Counted from the first letter of the stretch, positions 47,651-56,547 are shown. The stretch is 64,000 nucleotides of DNA from Arthrobacter sp. NEB 688 (GCF_013201035.1 NZ_CP053707.1:3782001-3846000), one strand, 5' to 3'. The notes: generated from the sequence alone by a model not told the origin. Made by a program: numbers and translations.

Positions 47651-48411
47651 CCACCGCCGAGCACCCCGACCGTGACGACCACGACGTCGCCGCCCACGTC
47701 GCCGAGCAGGCGGGCGAGCTCCTCCTCGCCCTGCGCGCGGAGCACGCCGACCTCGAGGGCCAGGAGCTCAAGGACCTCGGCGACCGCCGCTCGCACGAGC
47801 TGATGGTCCGCCTGCTGCACGAGCTGCGCCCCGACGACGCCGTCCTCAGCGAGGAGGGCGCCGACGACCCGGTGCGCCTCGCCGCGTCGCGCGTCTGGAT
47901 CGTCGACCCGCTCGACGGCACCCGGGAGTTCTCCGAGCGCCCGCGCGACGACTGGGCCGTGCACGTCGCCCTCTGGCAGGACGGCGAGCTCGTCGCGGGC
48001 GCCGTCGGCATCCCCGCGCGCGGGGTCGTGCACCGTATGGACCGCCCCGCCGAGCTGCCGGCGCGCCCCGACGGCCCGGTGCGGCTCGCGGTGAGCCGCA
48101 GCCGCCCGCCGGCCTTCGTCGTCGCGCTCGCCGAGTCCCTCGGCGCCGAGCTCGTCGGGATGGGCTCGGCCGGCGTCAAGGCGATGGCCGTCGTCGACGG
48201 CACGGTCGACGCCTACGTCCACGCGGGCGGCCAGTACGAGTGGGACTCCGCCGCACCGGTGGCCGTGGCCCTCGGCCACGGTCTCGCGCCGACGCGCGTC
48301 GACGGCTCGCCCCTGGTCTACAACCGCGAGAACCCGTGGCTGCCCGACCTCGTCGTGGCCCGGCCCGAGGTGCTCGCCGAGGTGCGCGAGGCGCTCGACC
48401 GGCTGGCCTGA
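47647..48411 (+). CDS. cysQ: 3'(2'),5'-bisphosphate nucleotidase / inositol-phosphatase family
   Basis: 254 aa from GTG at 47647 (GTGA overlap). Inositol monophosphatase fold: DDAVLSEEGADD, metal motif WIVDPLDGTREFSERPRDDW (about 83-102), GSAGVKAMAVVDGTVDAYVH and YEWDSAAPVAVA (about 198-209). Downstream of cysC it most likely removes PAP, the inhibitory by-product of PAPS-dependent sulfotransferases and reductases. That fits the sulfotransferase at 62939. Confidence 0.88.
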   Translation: MTTAEHPDRDDHDVAAHVAEQAGELLLALRAEHADLEGQELKDLGDRRSHELMVRLLHELRPDDAVLSEEGADDPVRLAASRVWIVDPLDGTREFSERPRDDWAVHVALWQDGELVAGAVGIPARGVVHRMDRPAELPARPDGPVRLAVSRSRPPAFVVALAESLGAELVGMGSAGVKAMAVVDGTVDAYVHAGGQYEWDSAAPVAVALGHGLAPTRVDGSPLVYNRENPWLPDLVVARPEVLAEVREALDRLA

Positions 48412-48439
48412 GCGCCCGCTCCGGTCGACGGGCCGGAGG

Positions 48440-49237
48440 TCAGATGGCGTACTCGACGAGCACGGCCGCGTGGTCGCTCCAGCGCTCGGCGTACGTCGCC
48501 GCGCGACCGACCGACGCGGCGACCGCGCGCTCGGCCAGGGGCGCGGTGGCCAGCTGGTAGTCGATGCGCCACCCGGCGTCGTTGTCGAAGGCCTGCCCGC
48601 GCCACGACCACCACGTGTACGGCCCGGGGCCGGGCCCGTGGAGGCGGCGGGTGACGTCGACGAGCCCGTGCTCCTGCGCCCACCGTGTCAGGTGCGCCTG
48701 CTCGTCGGGGAGGAAGCCGGCCTTGCCGCGGTTGCCCTTCCAGTTCTTGAGGTCGTCCGCGGTGTGGGCGACGTTGAGGTCGCCGGTCAGCACGGCCAGG
48801 CGCCCGTCGGCGGCCCAGCCCTCGACGCGGGTGCCGACGGCCTCGAGGAAGCGGTACTTCTCGTCCTGGCGCGGGGTGCCGGCCTGCCCGGTGTGGACGT
48901 AGGCCGACGCCACGGTGACGACCTCGCCGCCGACGACGACGTCCGCCTCGACCCAGCGCCCCGCCCCGTCGAACTCCTTGCCGACGTCGGTGCGCACCTC
49001 TTTGACCGGGTGCCGCGAGAGCACGGCCACGCCCGCGCGCCCCTTCGCGCTCGACGGGCTGTGCGCGACCTCCCACGCGGCGAGCGGCGTCCCGGCGAGG
49101 GCCGCCCGCAGCTGGTCGTCGTCGGCCCGCACCTCCTGGAGCGTGAGGACCTCGGCCCCGCTCGTGGCGAGCCAGTCGACGCCGCCACGGCGGTGCGCGG
49201 CCCGGATGCCGTTGACGTTGACGGAGGCGACGATCAT
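48440..49237 (-). CDS. xthA: Exodeoxyribonuclease III
   Basis: 265 aa from ATG at 49237; a GTG at 49243 would add two residues. AP-endonuclease/exonuclease motifs: ASVNVNGIRAA, LTLQEVRADDDQL (catalytic Glu, about 34), VLTGDLNVAHTADDLKNW (about 147-164), NDAGWRIDYQLAT and ERWSDHAAVLVEY. DNA repair enzyme acting on abasic sites. Convergent with cysQ, with only 28 bp between stops and no clear hairpin. Confidence 0.93.
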   Translation of the reverse strand: MIVASVNVNGIRAAHRRGGVDWLATSGAEVLTLQEVRADDDQLRAALAGTPLAAWEVAHSPSSAKGRAGVAVLSRHPVKEVRTDVGKEFDGAGRWVEADVVVGGEVVTVASAYVHTGQAGTPRQDEKYRFLEAVGTRVEGWAADGRLAVLTGDLNVAHTADDLKNWKGNRGKAGFLPDEQAHLTRWAQEHGLVDVTRRLHGPGPGPYTWWSWRGQAFDNDAGWRIDYQLATAPLAERAVAASVGRAATYAERWSDHAAVLVEYAI

Positions 49238-49280
49238 GCCCACCAGTCCACCATCCGGGGACCGGTCCGACGGCAGGGGG

Positions 49281-50243
49281 TCAGTCCCGCGGCCACTGCC
49301 CCGTCACGGCGAAGTCAGCGGTGGCGAGGTCGGTCGTGCCCGCGCGCAGCACCGAGTCCCCGGCGACCAGCCAGGCGCCCTCGGCGTCCAGCGAGAGACC
49401 GACCCGGCCGGCCCGGGGCCGTTCGTCCCCCACGCACTGACCGTCACCGATCTCGCCGTCGGCCACCACGAGCACGCGCACCCCGTCGCACCCGTCGTCG
49501 AGCGCGGCGAGCGCGCCGACCCCGGGGCCGGTCAGGGCCAGGGCGGCCAGACCGTCGACCGAGCCGGCGGTGCGCCACGAGGCGCCGCCGTCGTCGGTCG
49601 AGCGCAGGGTCCCGTCCGAGCAGGCCACCGACGCCACACCATTGCCCAGACCGGCGAGGTCGAGGACCTCGGCGGACCTGCGGCACGGGGTCCCGGTCTC
49701 ACCCCCCGGGACGTGGACGAGCGTCGGGTCCTCCGGGTCCCGACCCCAGGCCGTGGCCGCGGAGCGCGGCTCGGACCAGGACGCGGCGGAGTCCGCGGTG
49801 TCCCAGAGCCGGAAGGCGCAGTCGTCGTCGCCGCCGACGGCGAACGCCCGCTCGGCGTCGGCGGGCCGCAGGCGGGTCAGGCCGCCCGGGGCCGTCTCCG
49901 TCGACCACCGCCGACCGCCGTCGGTGCTGACGTGCACCGCGCCCGGGTCGCCGCAGCGTCCGACGTCGAGGGCCCAGACGACGGCGCCGTCCACCCCCGC
50001 GATGACGCGCACGGCGGGGGCGACCGCAGGACGCGACGCCTCGGTCGTCTCGGTCGACGGGGACGGCGTCGGGCGACGGCTCGGGGTCTGCGACGGCTCG
50101 ACCGTCCGGCTCTCGGAGCCGCCGGACGGGGCAGGCGTGCCGGAGGCGGGAACGGCGACGGAGCGCAGTGCGAGCACGACGAGGACGAGGTCGACGACGA
50201 GGAACGCCACCAGCCCCGCGGTGAGAAGGCTCCGGCGGTCCAT
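49281..50243 (-). CDS. Secreted or membrane-anchored propeller-like (BNR-type) protein
   Basis: 320 aa from ATG at 50243. RRSLLTAGLVAFLVVDLVLV forms a signal anchor, followed by a Pro/Ser/Thr-rich linker (about 35-75). The rest has repeats of the kind VHVSTDGGRRWSTE, WDTADSAASWSEP and LRSTDDGGASWRTAG, the Asp-box (S-x-D-x-G-x-x-W) of BNR/sialidase-type propellers, and several cysteines that could pair outside the cell. No catalytic residues were identified, so an enzymatic role is unsupported. It is divergent from the exopolysaccharide locus. Confidence 0.75.
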   Translation of the reverse strand: MDRRSLLTAGLVAFLVVDLVLVVLALRSVAVPASGTPAPSGGSESRTVEPSQTPSRRPTPSPSTETTEASRPAVAPAVRVIAGVDGAVVWALDVGRCGDPGAVHVSTDGGRRWSTETAPGGLTRLRPADAERAFAVGGDDDCAFRLWDTADSAASWSEPRSAATAWGRDPEDPTLVHVPGGETGTPCRRSAEVLDLAGLGNGVASVACSDGTLRSTDDGGASWRTAGSVDGLAALALTGPGVGALAALDDGCDGVRVLVVADGEIGDGQCVGDERPRAGRVGLSLDAEGAWLVAGDSVLRAGTTDLATADFAVTGQWPRD

Positions 50244-50345
50244 GGGTCCCAGCATTCCCGAGAGTCCCTCCAGTCACAACGCGTTCGACGAAGACCGGCC
50301 GACCGTACCCGCCCGCGCCACGATGCCGACCTGCGGCGACGCGGC

Positions 50346-50357
50346 TATCATTCGTCC
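50346..50357 (+). promoter_or_regulatory. Copy 1 of a 12-bp motif shared by two exopolysaccharide promoters
   Basis: TATCATTCGTCC lies 46-57 bp upstream of the autokinase start and recurs with one change (A to G) at 52409-52420. It is preceded by GGC and AT-richer than its surroundings. TATCAT could be a -10 element, or the whole could be a regulator site. Confidence 0.4.
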
Positions 50358-50402
50358 GACCGGGGGCAGCGGCCGTCGGCGCCGAACCTCTGAGGACGCA
50401 CC

Positions 50403-51788
50403 GTGGAACTCCAGGACTACCTGCTCGTCGTGCGCAAGCGCTGGCGGCTGATCGCCCTCGTCGTCCTCACGACCGTGATGCTCGCGGCCGCCGCGACCCT
50501 CGCCTCGACGAAGGTCTACGAGTCGACCTCGCAGTTCTTCGTCTCCACCACGGGGTCCGAGGACAGCGTCTCGCTCCTCCAGGGCAGCACCTTCACGCAG
50601 CAGCGCGTGAAGTCGTACACGCAGCTCCTCACGACGCCCCGCATCCTCGAGCCCGTGGCTCAGGAGGTGGGCGGCTCCTCCGACGCCATCGCGCGGCAGG
50701 TCACGGCCACGACGCCACCCGACACCGTCCTCATCCAGGTCGCGGTCCGCGATGCCGACCCCTCCCGGGCCGAGGCGATCGGGAAGGCCATCGCCACCGA
50801 GTTCCCGTCCGCGGTCACCGAGCTCGAGAGCCCCGAGGGCGCCAAGAGCAGTCCCGTCAAGGTGACGGTCGTCCAGTCGCCCAGCGTCCCGACGGCGCCG
50901 GTCAGCCCCAACCCGGTCCGCAACATCGCCCTCGGAGTCGTCCTCGGGCTCCTCCTCGGCCTCGGGGCCGCGGTCCTGCGCGAGATGCTCGACCGCGGGG
51001 TCAAGACCACCGACGACGTCAAGCGCGTCACCGAGGCACCGATCCTGGGGGCCATCGCGCACGACCCCGAGACGAGCAAGCGACCGCTGATCGTCGAGGT
51101 CGACCCGCGTTCCCCGCGGGCCGAGGCCTTCCGGTCGCTGCGGACCAACCTCCAGTTCGTCGACGTCGCCAACCACCCCCGCACGATCGTCGTCACCTCC
51201 TCTCTCGCGGGCGAGGGCAAGAGCACGATGACGGCCAACCTCGCCCTGACGATGGCCCAGGCCGGGGCCCGGGTCTGCCTCATCGAGGCCGACCTGCGCC
51301 GCCCGAAGGTCCTCGAGTACATGGGCCTCGAAGGTGCGGTGGGGCTCACCGACGCCCTCATCGACCGCGCCGACGTCATCGACGTCATCCAGCCCTACGG
51401 CGGCACCAACCTGTGGGTGCTCGGCGCCGGACGCATCCCCCCGAACCCGTCCGAGCTGCTCGGTTCGTCGGCGATGCGTGCGCTCCTGCAGAACCTCGCC
51501 GGTCGCTTCGACTACGTCATCGTCGATGCTCCCCCGACGCTGCCGGTCACCGACGCGGTGGTCCTCGCGAAGCTCACCGACGGGGCGATCGTCGTGGCCG
51601 GCTCCGGCCTCGTCGACCGCGACCAGCTCGCCCAGACCCTCGACACCCTCGCGTCGGTCGGGGGGCGGGTCCTCGGCATCGTCCTCAACCGCGTCCCGGT
51701 CCGCAGCCTCGGCACCTACGGCCGCTACGCCTACGACACCCCCGAGGACGACGCCACCCGGCGGGACCGCGCGCGGGTCGCCGGCTGA
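50403..51788 (+). CDS. Polysaccharide co-polymerase / tyrosine autokinase (Wzc-like)
   Basis: 461 aa from GTG at 50403. The Wzz-type chain-length domain has membrane helices at about 14-34 and 178-198, the second preceded by SPNPVRNIALGVV. The kinase domain has Walker A SLAGEGKSTMTANLALTMA (about 265), Walker A' CLIEADLRRPK and Walker B YVIVDAPPTLPVTD. The C-terminal end has only three tyrosines (GTYGRYAYD), fewer than in proteobacterial Wzc. It controls polymer length and export through phosphorylation cycles; the opposed phosphatase is the probable antagonist. Confidence 0.92.
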   Translation: MELQDYLLVVRKRWRLIALVVLTTVMLAAAATLASTKVYESTSQFFVSTTGSEDSVSLLQGSTFTQQRVKSYTQLLTTPRILEPVAQEVGGSSDAIARQVTATTPPDTVLIQVAVRDADPSRAEAIGKAIATEFPSAVTELESPEGAKSSPVKVTVVQSPSVPTAPVSPNPVRNIALGVVLGLLLGLGAAVLREMLDRGVKTTDDVKRVTEAPILGAIAHDPETSKRPLIVEVDPRSPRAEAFRSLRTNLQFVDVANHPRTIVVTSSLAGEGKSTMTANLALTMAQAGARVCLIEADLRRPKVLEYMGLEGAVGLTDALIDRADVIDVIQPYGGTNLWVLGAGRIPPNPSELLGSSAMRALLQNLAGRFDYVIVDAPPTLPVTDAVVLAKLTDGAIVVAGSGLVDRDQLAQTLDTLASVGGRVLGIVLNRVPVRSLGTYGRYAYDTPEDDATRRDRARVAG

Positions 51789-51800
51789 GGGCGCTACGGG

Positions 51801-52394
51801 TCAGGGCGTGCGGGGCGCCGTGCCACCGGCACGCAGCGCCGCGACCACCGGGCCGAGCGCGTCGTCGATCTGCCGGGCCATGAGGGCGAAGCCCTCGGCG
51901 CCCTCACCGATGGGGTCGTGCACGTCGACGCCGTCCTGCCGCGCCGGCACCGTGCCCCGCCGCAGCAGGGCGCGGTCGGCGACGTGCCGCACCCACGAGG
52001 CGCCGTCGGCAGGGGGTGGCTGGAGCAGGTCCGCGGGGGCCACCCCGTCGAGCAGGTCGGCGAGGTCGCGGAGCGTGATCGTCCGGCGCAGGGCCCCGGG
52101 GAAGAGCCGGGTGGCGGCGGCACGGTGCTCGCGCGCGGCGGTGACGACCAGGTCCGCCTCCCGCATCAGCTGAGGCGTCAGGTCCCGGGCGGCGAAGCCG
52201 TCGACGTCCGCCCCGACGGCGAGCAGCCGCTCGCGCGTGCCGGGATCCATGCCCCGCCCCGTCAGCGCCCGGGTGCCGGCCCCCGAGACGGTGATGCCGG
52301 TGCCGACCAGCTCCTGGCGCAGCCGCCGCTCCAGGTAGGGCGACCGGCACACGTTGCCGGTGCACACCACGAGCACGGTCCCACTGTTCGTCAC
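51801..52394 (-). CDS. Low-molecular-weight protein-tyrosine phosphatase
   Basis: 197 aa from GTG at 52394. Active-site loop VVCTGNVCRSPYLERRL: Cys 11 and Arg 17 (C-x5-R), Ser 18. The general acid Asp is in VHDPIGEGAEGFALM (about 160). It is about 40 residues longer than typical, with an insertion before the DP motif. Convergent with the autokinase gene, only 12 bp between stops. Likely Wzb-like, dephosphorylating the kinase. Confidence 0.9.
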   Translation of the reverse strand: MTNSGTVLVVCTGNVCRSPYLERRLRQELVGTGITVSGAGTRALTGRGMDPGTRERLLAVGADVDGFAARDLTPQLMREADLVVTAAREHRAAATRLFPGALRRTITLRDLADLLDGVAPADLLQPPPADGASWVRHVADRALLRRGTVPARQDGVDVHDPIGEGAEGFALMARQIDDALGPVVAALRAGGTAPRTP

Positions 52395-52408
52395 ACCTGT
52401 CTCCTTGG

Positions 52409-52420
52409 TATCGTTCGTCC
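52409..52420 (+). promoter_or_regulatory. Copy 2 of the shared exopolysaccharide promoter motif
   Basis: TATCGTTCGTCC matches the motif at 50346-50357 in 11 of 12 positions. It lies 96-107 bp upstream of the dehydratase gene at 52516 and 15 bp from the divergent phosphatase start. Confidence 0.4.
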
Positions 52421-52515
52421 CGGTCGCGATCCGGCAGGGGGGTGCGTCGACTGAGGGTCCCGAGGTGCCATGAGGTCGGCGCGGGCGCCCACTCTATGTC
52501 GATCGGGGAACTGCC

Positions 52516-54336
52516 ATGTCCGCTCAAAGTGCGCCGCCCACTCCGGAGAGCCGGTTGATCACGCGCCTGCGCTGGACCTCCGTGGACGCGTTCGTGTGGG
52601 CGGCCGCCCTCACGGTCGCGACGTCGCTCCGGCTCGACTTCGGCATTCCGACCGAGTACTACCGGGGCCTCGTCCTGGCCACGGCGGTCGCCCTGTGCGT
52701 CCAGGTCGCCATCGGGTGGGTCTGGGGACCCTACGCCGTCCGCCACGAGCTCGGCTCCTTCGAGGAGGTGGGTGAGCTCGCGCGGGCCACCGCCCTCACG
52801 GGGATCGTGCTCGCGACGGCGGTCGTCGGGCTGGACGCGATCGACCTTCCCCGCAGCGTGCCGGTCACCGCGACCGTGCTGGCTCTCGGGGGGATGTTCG
52901 CCGCGCGCTTCGTCGTCCGGGCACGCGCCACCCGTCGTGTCTACGTGGGCCGGGACAGCCGCCGGGCCGTCGTCTTCGGCGCCGGCGGCGGCGGCCGGAT
53001 GCTCGTCCGCAGCCTCGTCAGCGACCCGGACAGCGGCATCCGCCCGGTCGCCCTCCTCGACGACGACCACACGAAACAGCGGCTCACGATCGCGGGGGTG
53101 AAGGTCCGGGGCCGCCGCGAGGACCTGACCGAGGTCGCACGCCGCATGGATGCCGACACGCTCGTCATCGCCGTCCCGACGGCTCCCGCCGACCTGGTCC
53201 GCGAGCTCTCGACGGCCGCCACGGCCGCCGGGCTGAGCGTCCTGGTCCTCCCGGCTGTGCGTGAGATCTTCGGCGGTCGGCCCACGGCGTCGGACCTGCG
53301 TGACCTCGACGTCGCCGACCTCCTCGGACGCCAGCCGATCGAGCTCGACATGGCCGCCATCTCCGAGCAGCTCTCCGGCCGCCGGGTTCTCGTGACGGGT
53401 GCGGGCGGGTCGATCGGGTCGGAGCTGTGCCGGCAGATCGCCCGCTTCTTCCCCGGCCAGCTGTTCATGCTCGACCACGACGAGTCGGGACTGCACGCCA
53501 CCCAGATGTCGATCGAGGGGCATGCCCTCCTCGACTCCGACTCCCTCGTCCTGTGCGACATCCGGGACGCCGACAGCCTGCGCGCGGTCTTCGAGCGGAC
53601 CCGCCCCGACGTCGTGTTCCACGCTGCGGCGCTCAAGCACCTGACGATGCTCGAGCGGCACCCGTCGGAGGCGCTGAAGACGAACGTCGTCGGGACGCGC
53701 AACGTCCTCGACGCTGCGCGCCGGGTCGGCGTGAGCACGTTCGTCAACATCTCCACCGACAAGGCGGCCAACCCGCAGTGCGTGCTCGGCTGGTCGAAGC
53801 GGGTCGCCGAGCGCCTGACCGCCGCCGCCGACGCCGAGGAGCCCGAGGCGCGGTACATCAGCGTCCGGTTCGGCAACGTCCTCGGGTCGCGGGGCTCGGT
53901 GGTCATCGCGTTCACCGAGCAGATCCGGTCCGGGCGTCCGGTGACCATCACCCACCCGGACGTCGAGCGCTACTTCATGCTCATCCCCGAGGCCTGCCAG
54001 CTGGTCCTCCAGGCGGCGAGCATCGGCGACGGCGGCGAGGTCATGGTGCTCGACATGGGGACTCCCGTGAAGATCACGGACATGGCGCGCACGATGATCC
54101 ACATGTCGGGTCGCACCGACGTCGAGATCGTGTACACCGGGCTGCGCCCGGGCGAGAAGCTCTCCGAGGAGCTCTTCACCCCCGGCGAGGAGATCCGCTC
54201 CTCCTCCCACCCACTCATCACGGCCGTCCGCGTCCCCGGGCTCGATCGGGACGGTCTGGACGCACCCGCGTCGCACGACGTGCGCGCGTGGCTCATCGCG
54301 TACTCGGGCGCCCACTCCGTGACCACCCAGCCCTGA
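52516..54336 (+). CDS. Membrane-bound UDP-GlcNAc 4,6-dehydratase-like protein (PglF/WbpM/CapD family)
   Basis: 606 aa from ATG at 52516. Four N-terminal membrane helices (about 20-130) precede a CoA-binding-like Rossmann domain (AVVFGAGGGGRMLVRSLVSD, about 152) and the catalytic Rossmann domain (VLVTGAGGSIGSELCRQIAR, about 293). FHAAALKHLTMLERHPSEA and STDKAANPQCVLGWSKRVAE carry the Thr-Asp-Lys triad; the Met that usually replaces Tyr is Leu here. It should make the 4-keto-6-deoxy sugar needed by the DegT aminotransferase at 61134. This sugar assignment is inferred. Confidence 0.85.
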   Translation: MSAQSAPPTPESRLITRLRWTSVDAFVWAAALTVATSLRLDFGIPTEYYRGLVLATAVALCVQVAIGWVWGPYAVRHELGSFEEVGELARATALTGIVLATAVVGLDAIDLPRSVPVTATVLALGGMFAARFVVRARATRRVYVGRDSRRAVVFGAGGGGRMLVRSLVSDPDSGIRPVALLDDDHTKQRLTIAGVKVRGRREDLTEVARRMDADTLVIAVPTAPADLVRELSTAATAAGLSVLVLPAVREIFGGRPTASDLRDLDVADLLGRQPIELDMAAISEQLSGRRVLVTGAGGSIGSELCRQIARFFPGQLFMLDHDESGLHATQMSIEGHALLDSDSLVLCDIRDADSLRAVFERTRPDVVFHAAALKHLTMLERHPSEALKTNVVGTRNVLDAARRVGVSTFVNISTDKAANPQCVLGWSKRVAERLTAAADAEEPEARYISVRFGNVLGSRGSVVIAFTEQIRSGRPVTITHPDVERYFMLIPEACQLVLQAASIGDGGEVMVLDMGTPVKITDMARTMIHMSGRTDVEIVYTGLRPGEKLSEELFTPGEEIRSSSHPLITAVRVPGLDRDGLDAPASHDVRAWLIAYSGAHSVTTQP

Positions 54337-54350
54337 CCCGACCGCCCTCA

Positions 54351-54376
54351 CCGATGTCCGGGTACCCGAACACCGG
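54351..54376. promoter_or_regulatory. 26-bp imperfect palindrome upstream of the capE-like gene
   Basis: CCGATGTCCGGGT / ACCCGAACACCGG (54351-54363 / 54364-54376) is a palindrome with two mismatched pairs around core CGGGTACCCG. It lies 15 bp after the dehydratase stop and 33 bp before the next start. With no loop it is more likely an operator than a terminator. Confidence 0.4.
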
Positions 54377-54409
54377 CCTGCCCCTGCGCCCCCACCGAAG
54401 AAGGACTTG

Positions 54410-55450
54410 ATGACTGACCTTGCCTCCACCGCCGCCGGAGCGACCGTGACCATCACCGGAGGGACGGGCTCGTTCGGCTCGACGATGGTGAACCACCTGC
54501 TCGAGCGGGGCGTGGCACGCGTCAACGTCCTCAGCCGCGACGAGGCCAAGCAGGACGACATGCGCCAGCGCCTGGGCGACGCCCGCGTCAAGTTCTTCGT
54601 CGGTGACGTCCGTGACTACGAGAGCGTCAACAACGCGGTCACGGGAGCAGACTTCGTCTTCCACGCCGCGGCCCTCAAGCAGGTCCCCTCGTGCGAGTTC
54701 TTCCCGGACCAGGCCGTCAAGACCAACGTGCTCGGCAGCCAGAACGTCATCCAGGCGTCGCACCGGGCGGGCGTGCGTTCGGTCGTCTGCCTGAGCACGG
54801 ACAAGGCCGTCTACCCCGTCAACGCGATGGGGATGTCCAAGGCGCTGATGGAGAAGACCGCCCAGGCGTTCGCCCGCAACCACCCCGAGTCCTCCACCAC
54901 CGTCTCGGTCACCCGCTACGGCAACGTCCTCTACTCGCGGGGGTCGGTGATCCCGCTCTTCGTCAAGCTGCTCCGGGCCGGCAAGCCGCTCACCCTCACC
55001 GCGCCCTCTATGACGCGCTTCCTCATGTCCCTGCAGGAGTCGGTCGACCTCGTCGAGCACGCCTTCCTCCACGCCAACCCCGGCGACCTCTTCGTCAAGA
55101 AGGCGCCGGCGTGCACCGTCGAGACCCTCGCCCGCGCCACCGCGCGTGTCCTCGGCTACGGCGAGCCGGACATCCAGGTCATCGGCGTGCGTCACGGGGA
55201 GAAGATGTACGAGACGCTCCTGACCCGCGAGGAGATGTCGCGCTCGGAGGACCAGGGCGACTACTTCCGCATCTCGCTCGATGCGCGCGCCCTCGACTAC
55301 GGCATCTACGAGGACCGCGGCGAGCCGGGCAGCGGCGTCGTCGAGGAGTACGACTCGACGACCACCGAGCAGATGGGCGTGGACGAGACCGAGGCTCTCC
55401 TGCTCACCCTGCCGGAGATCCGGGCGCTCCTCGAGGAGTCGCGCGCGTGA
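54410..55450 (+). CDS. capE: UDP-GlcNAc 4,6-dehydratase/5-epimerase (CapE/FnlA type)
   Basis: 346 aa from ATG at 54410 with AAGAAGGA upstream. A soluble short-chain dehydrogenase: VTITGGTGSFGSTMVNHLL (about 13-31), FFVGDVRDYESV, FHAAALKQVPSCEFFPDQAV, LSTDKAVYPVNAMGMSKALM (about 125-144, Thr-Asp-Lys with Met at the Tyr position) and C-terminal VRHGEKMYETLLTREEM. First step from UDP-GlcNAc toward UDP-L-FucNAc. It is followed by coupled capF and capG homologues, which makes the assignment strong. Confidence 0.9.
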   Translation: MTDLASTAAGATVTITGGTGSFGSTMVNHLLERGVARVNVLSRDEAKQDDMRQRLGDARVKFFVGDVRDYESVNNAVTGADFVFHAAALKQVPSCEFFPDQAVKTNVLGSQNVIQASHRAGVRSVVCLSTDKAVYPVNAMGMSKALMEKTAQAFARNHPESSTTVSVTRYGNVLYSRGSVIPLFVKLLRAGKPLTLTAPSMTRFLMSLQESVDLVEHAFLHANPGDLFVKKAPACTVETLARATARVLGYGEPDIQVIGVRHGEKMYETLLTREEMSRSEDQGDYFRISLDARALDYGIYEDRGEPGSGVVEEYDSTTTEQMGVDETEALLLTLPEIRALLEESRA

Positions 55451-56547
55451 AGGTCGTCCTGACCGGCGCAGCCGGCTTCCTCGGCTGGCACACCCGCGTG
55501 CGTGCGCACGCCCAGGGCGTGCACGAGGTCGTGGCGGTCTCCCGGGACACCTGGTCGGAGCTCCCTTGCCTCGTGGCCGACGCCGATGCCGTCATCCACG
55601 TCGCCGGGGTCAACCGCGGGACCGACGAGGAGGTCGAGCAGGGCAACATCGACCTCGCGCGCGACGTCGTCGCAGCGGTGCGCGCCGCCGACCGTCCCGT
55701 GCGTGTCGTGTACGCCAACTCCATCCAGGACGGGAACGGCACCCCGTACGGCACCGGCAAGGCGACGGCGGCCTCCACCCTGACGTCGCTGAGGGCCGAC
55801 GGGCACACCGTCGTCGACGTCCGCCTCCCCAACATCTTCGGCGAGCACGGCCGGCCCCGGTACAACAGCTTCGTCGCGACCTTCGTCCACGCGGTCGCTG
55901 CCGGCGAGTCCCCCGAGGTCACCGACCGACCGGTCGAGCTGCTCCACGTCCAGGACGCCGCACAGGCGATGCTGGACGGCCTCACGACGGACGCAGACCG
56001 GCTGGACCCCCGCGGGACGCAGGTCGGGGTGGCCGATGTCCTCGCCCTCCTCCACGAGTTCGAGGCGAGCTACTCGACCGGCGAGTTCCCGGACCTGTCC
56101 ACTGCCTTCCGGATCTCGCTGTTCAACACCTACCGTGCGGCGCTCTTCCCCCAGCGCTACCCGCTGCCCCTGATCCCCCACGCGGATGCCCGGGGCACCT
56201 TCGTCGAGACGGTGCGCAGCCGCGGCGGCGAGGGCCAGTCGAGCATCTCGACCACGGTTCCGGGCATCACCCGCGGCGAGCACTACCACCTGTCCAAGAT
56301 CGAGCGCTTCGCCGTCGTCCAGGGCAGCGCGACCATCGCCCTGCGCCGGATGTTCCACGACGAGGTCGTGGAGTTCGCCGTCTCGGGCGACGCCCCGTGC
56401 GCGGTCGACATGCCGACCGGCTGGGCGCACAACATCACGAACACCGGGGATGATGTGCTCCTCACCCAGTTCTGGTCGCACGAGCTCTTCCGCCCGGACG
56501 CGCCCGACACCTTCCCCCACCCCGTCACGCAGGAGAACGACGCCTGA
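55447..56547 (+). CDS. capF: CapF/FnlB-type bifunctional reductase-epimerase for UDP-L-FucNAc
   Basis: 366 aa from GTG at 55447 (GTGA overlap). The N-terminal short-chain dehydrogenase domain has VVLTGAAGFLGWHTRVRAHA, VIHVAGVNRGTDEEVEQGNI and YANSIQDGNGTPYGTGKATA (Tyr-x3-Lys). The C-terminal cupin (about 245-366) has IPHADARGTFVETVRSRGGE, GITRGEHYHLSKIERFAVVQ and PTGWAHNITNTGDD, with conserved metal-binding His. Architecture equals S. aureus CapF. It gives UDP-N-acetyl-L-talosamine (6-deoxy-), the substrate of CapG. Confidence 0.92.
   Translation: MKVVLTGAAGFLGWHTRVRAHAQGVHEVVAVSRDTWSELPCLVADADAVIHVAGVNRGTDEEVEQGNIDLARDVVAAVRAADRPVRVVYANSIQDGNGTPYGTGKATAASTLTSLRADGHTVVDVRLPNIFGEHGRPRYNSFVATFVHAVAAGESPEVTDRPVELLHVQDAAQAMLDGLTTDADRLDPRGTQVGVADVLALLHEFEASYSTGEFPDLSTAFRISLFNTYRAALFPQRYPLPLIPHADARGTFVETVRSRGGEGQSSISTTVPGITRGEHYHLSKIERFAVVQGSATIALRRMFHDEVVEFAVSGDAPCAVDMPTGWAHNITNTGDDVLLTQFWSHELFRPDAPDTFPHPVTQENDA

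Noticed and set aside
51904-54591. Minus-strand open frame of 895 codons
   Set aside because: Covers the phosphatase and dehydratase genes in the wrong frame; composition is unlike a protein and no motif is visible.
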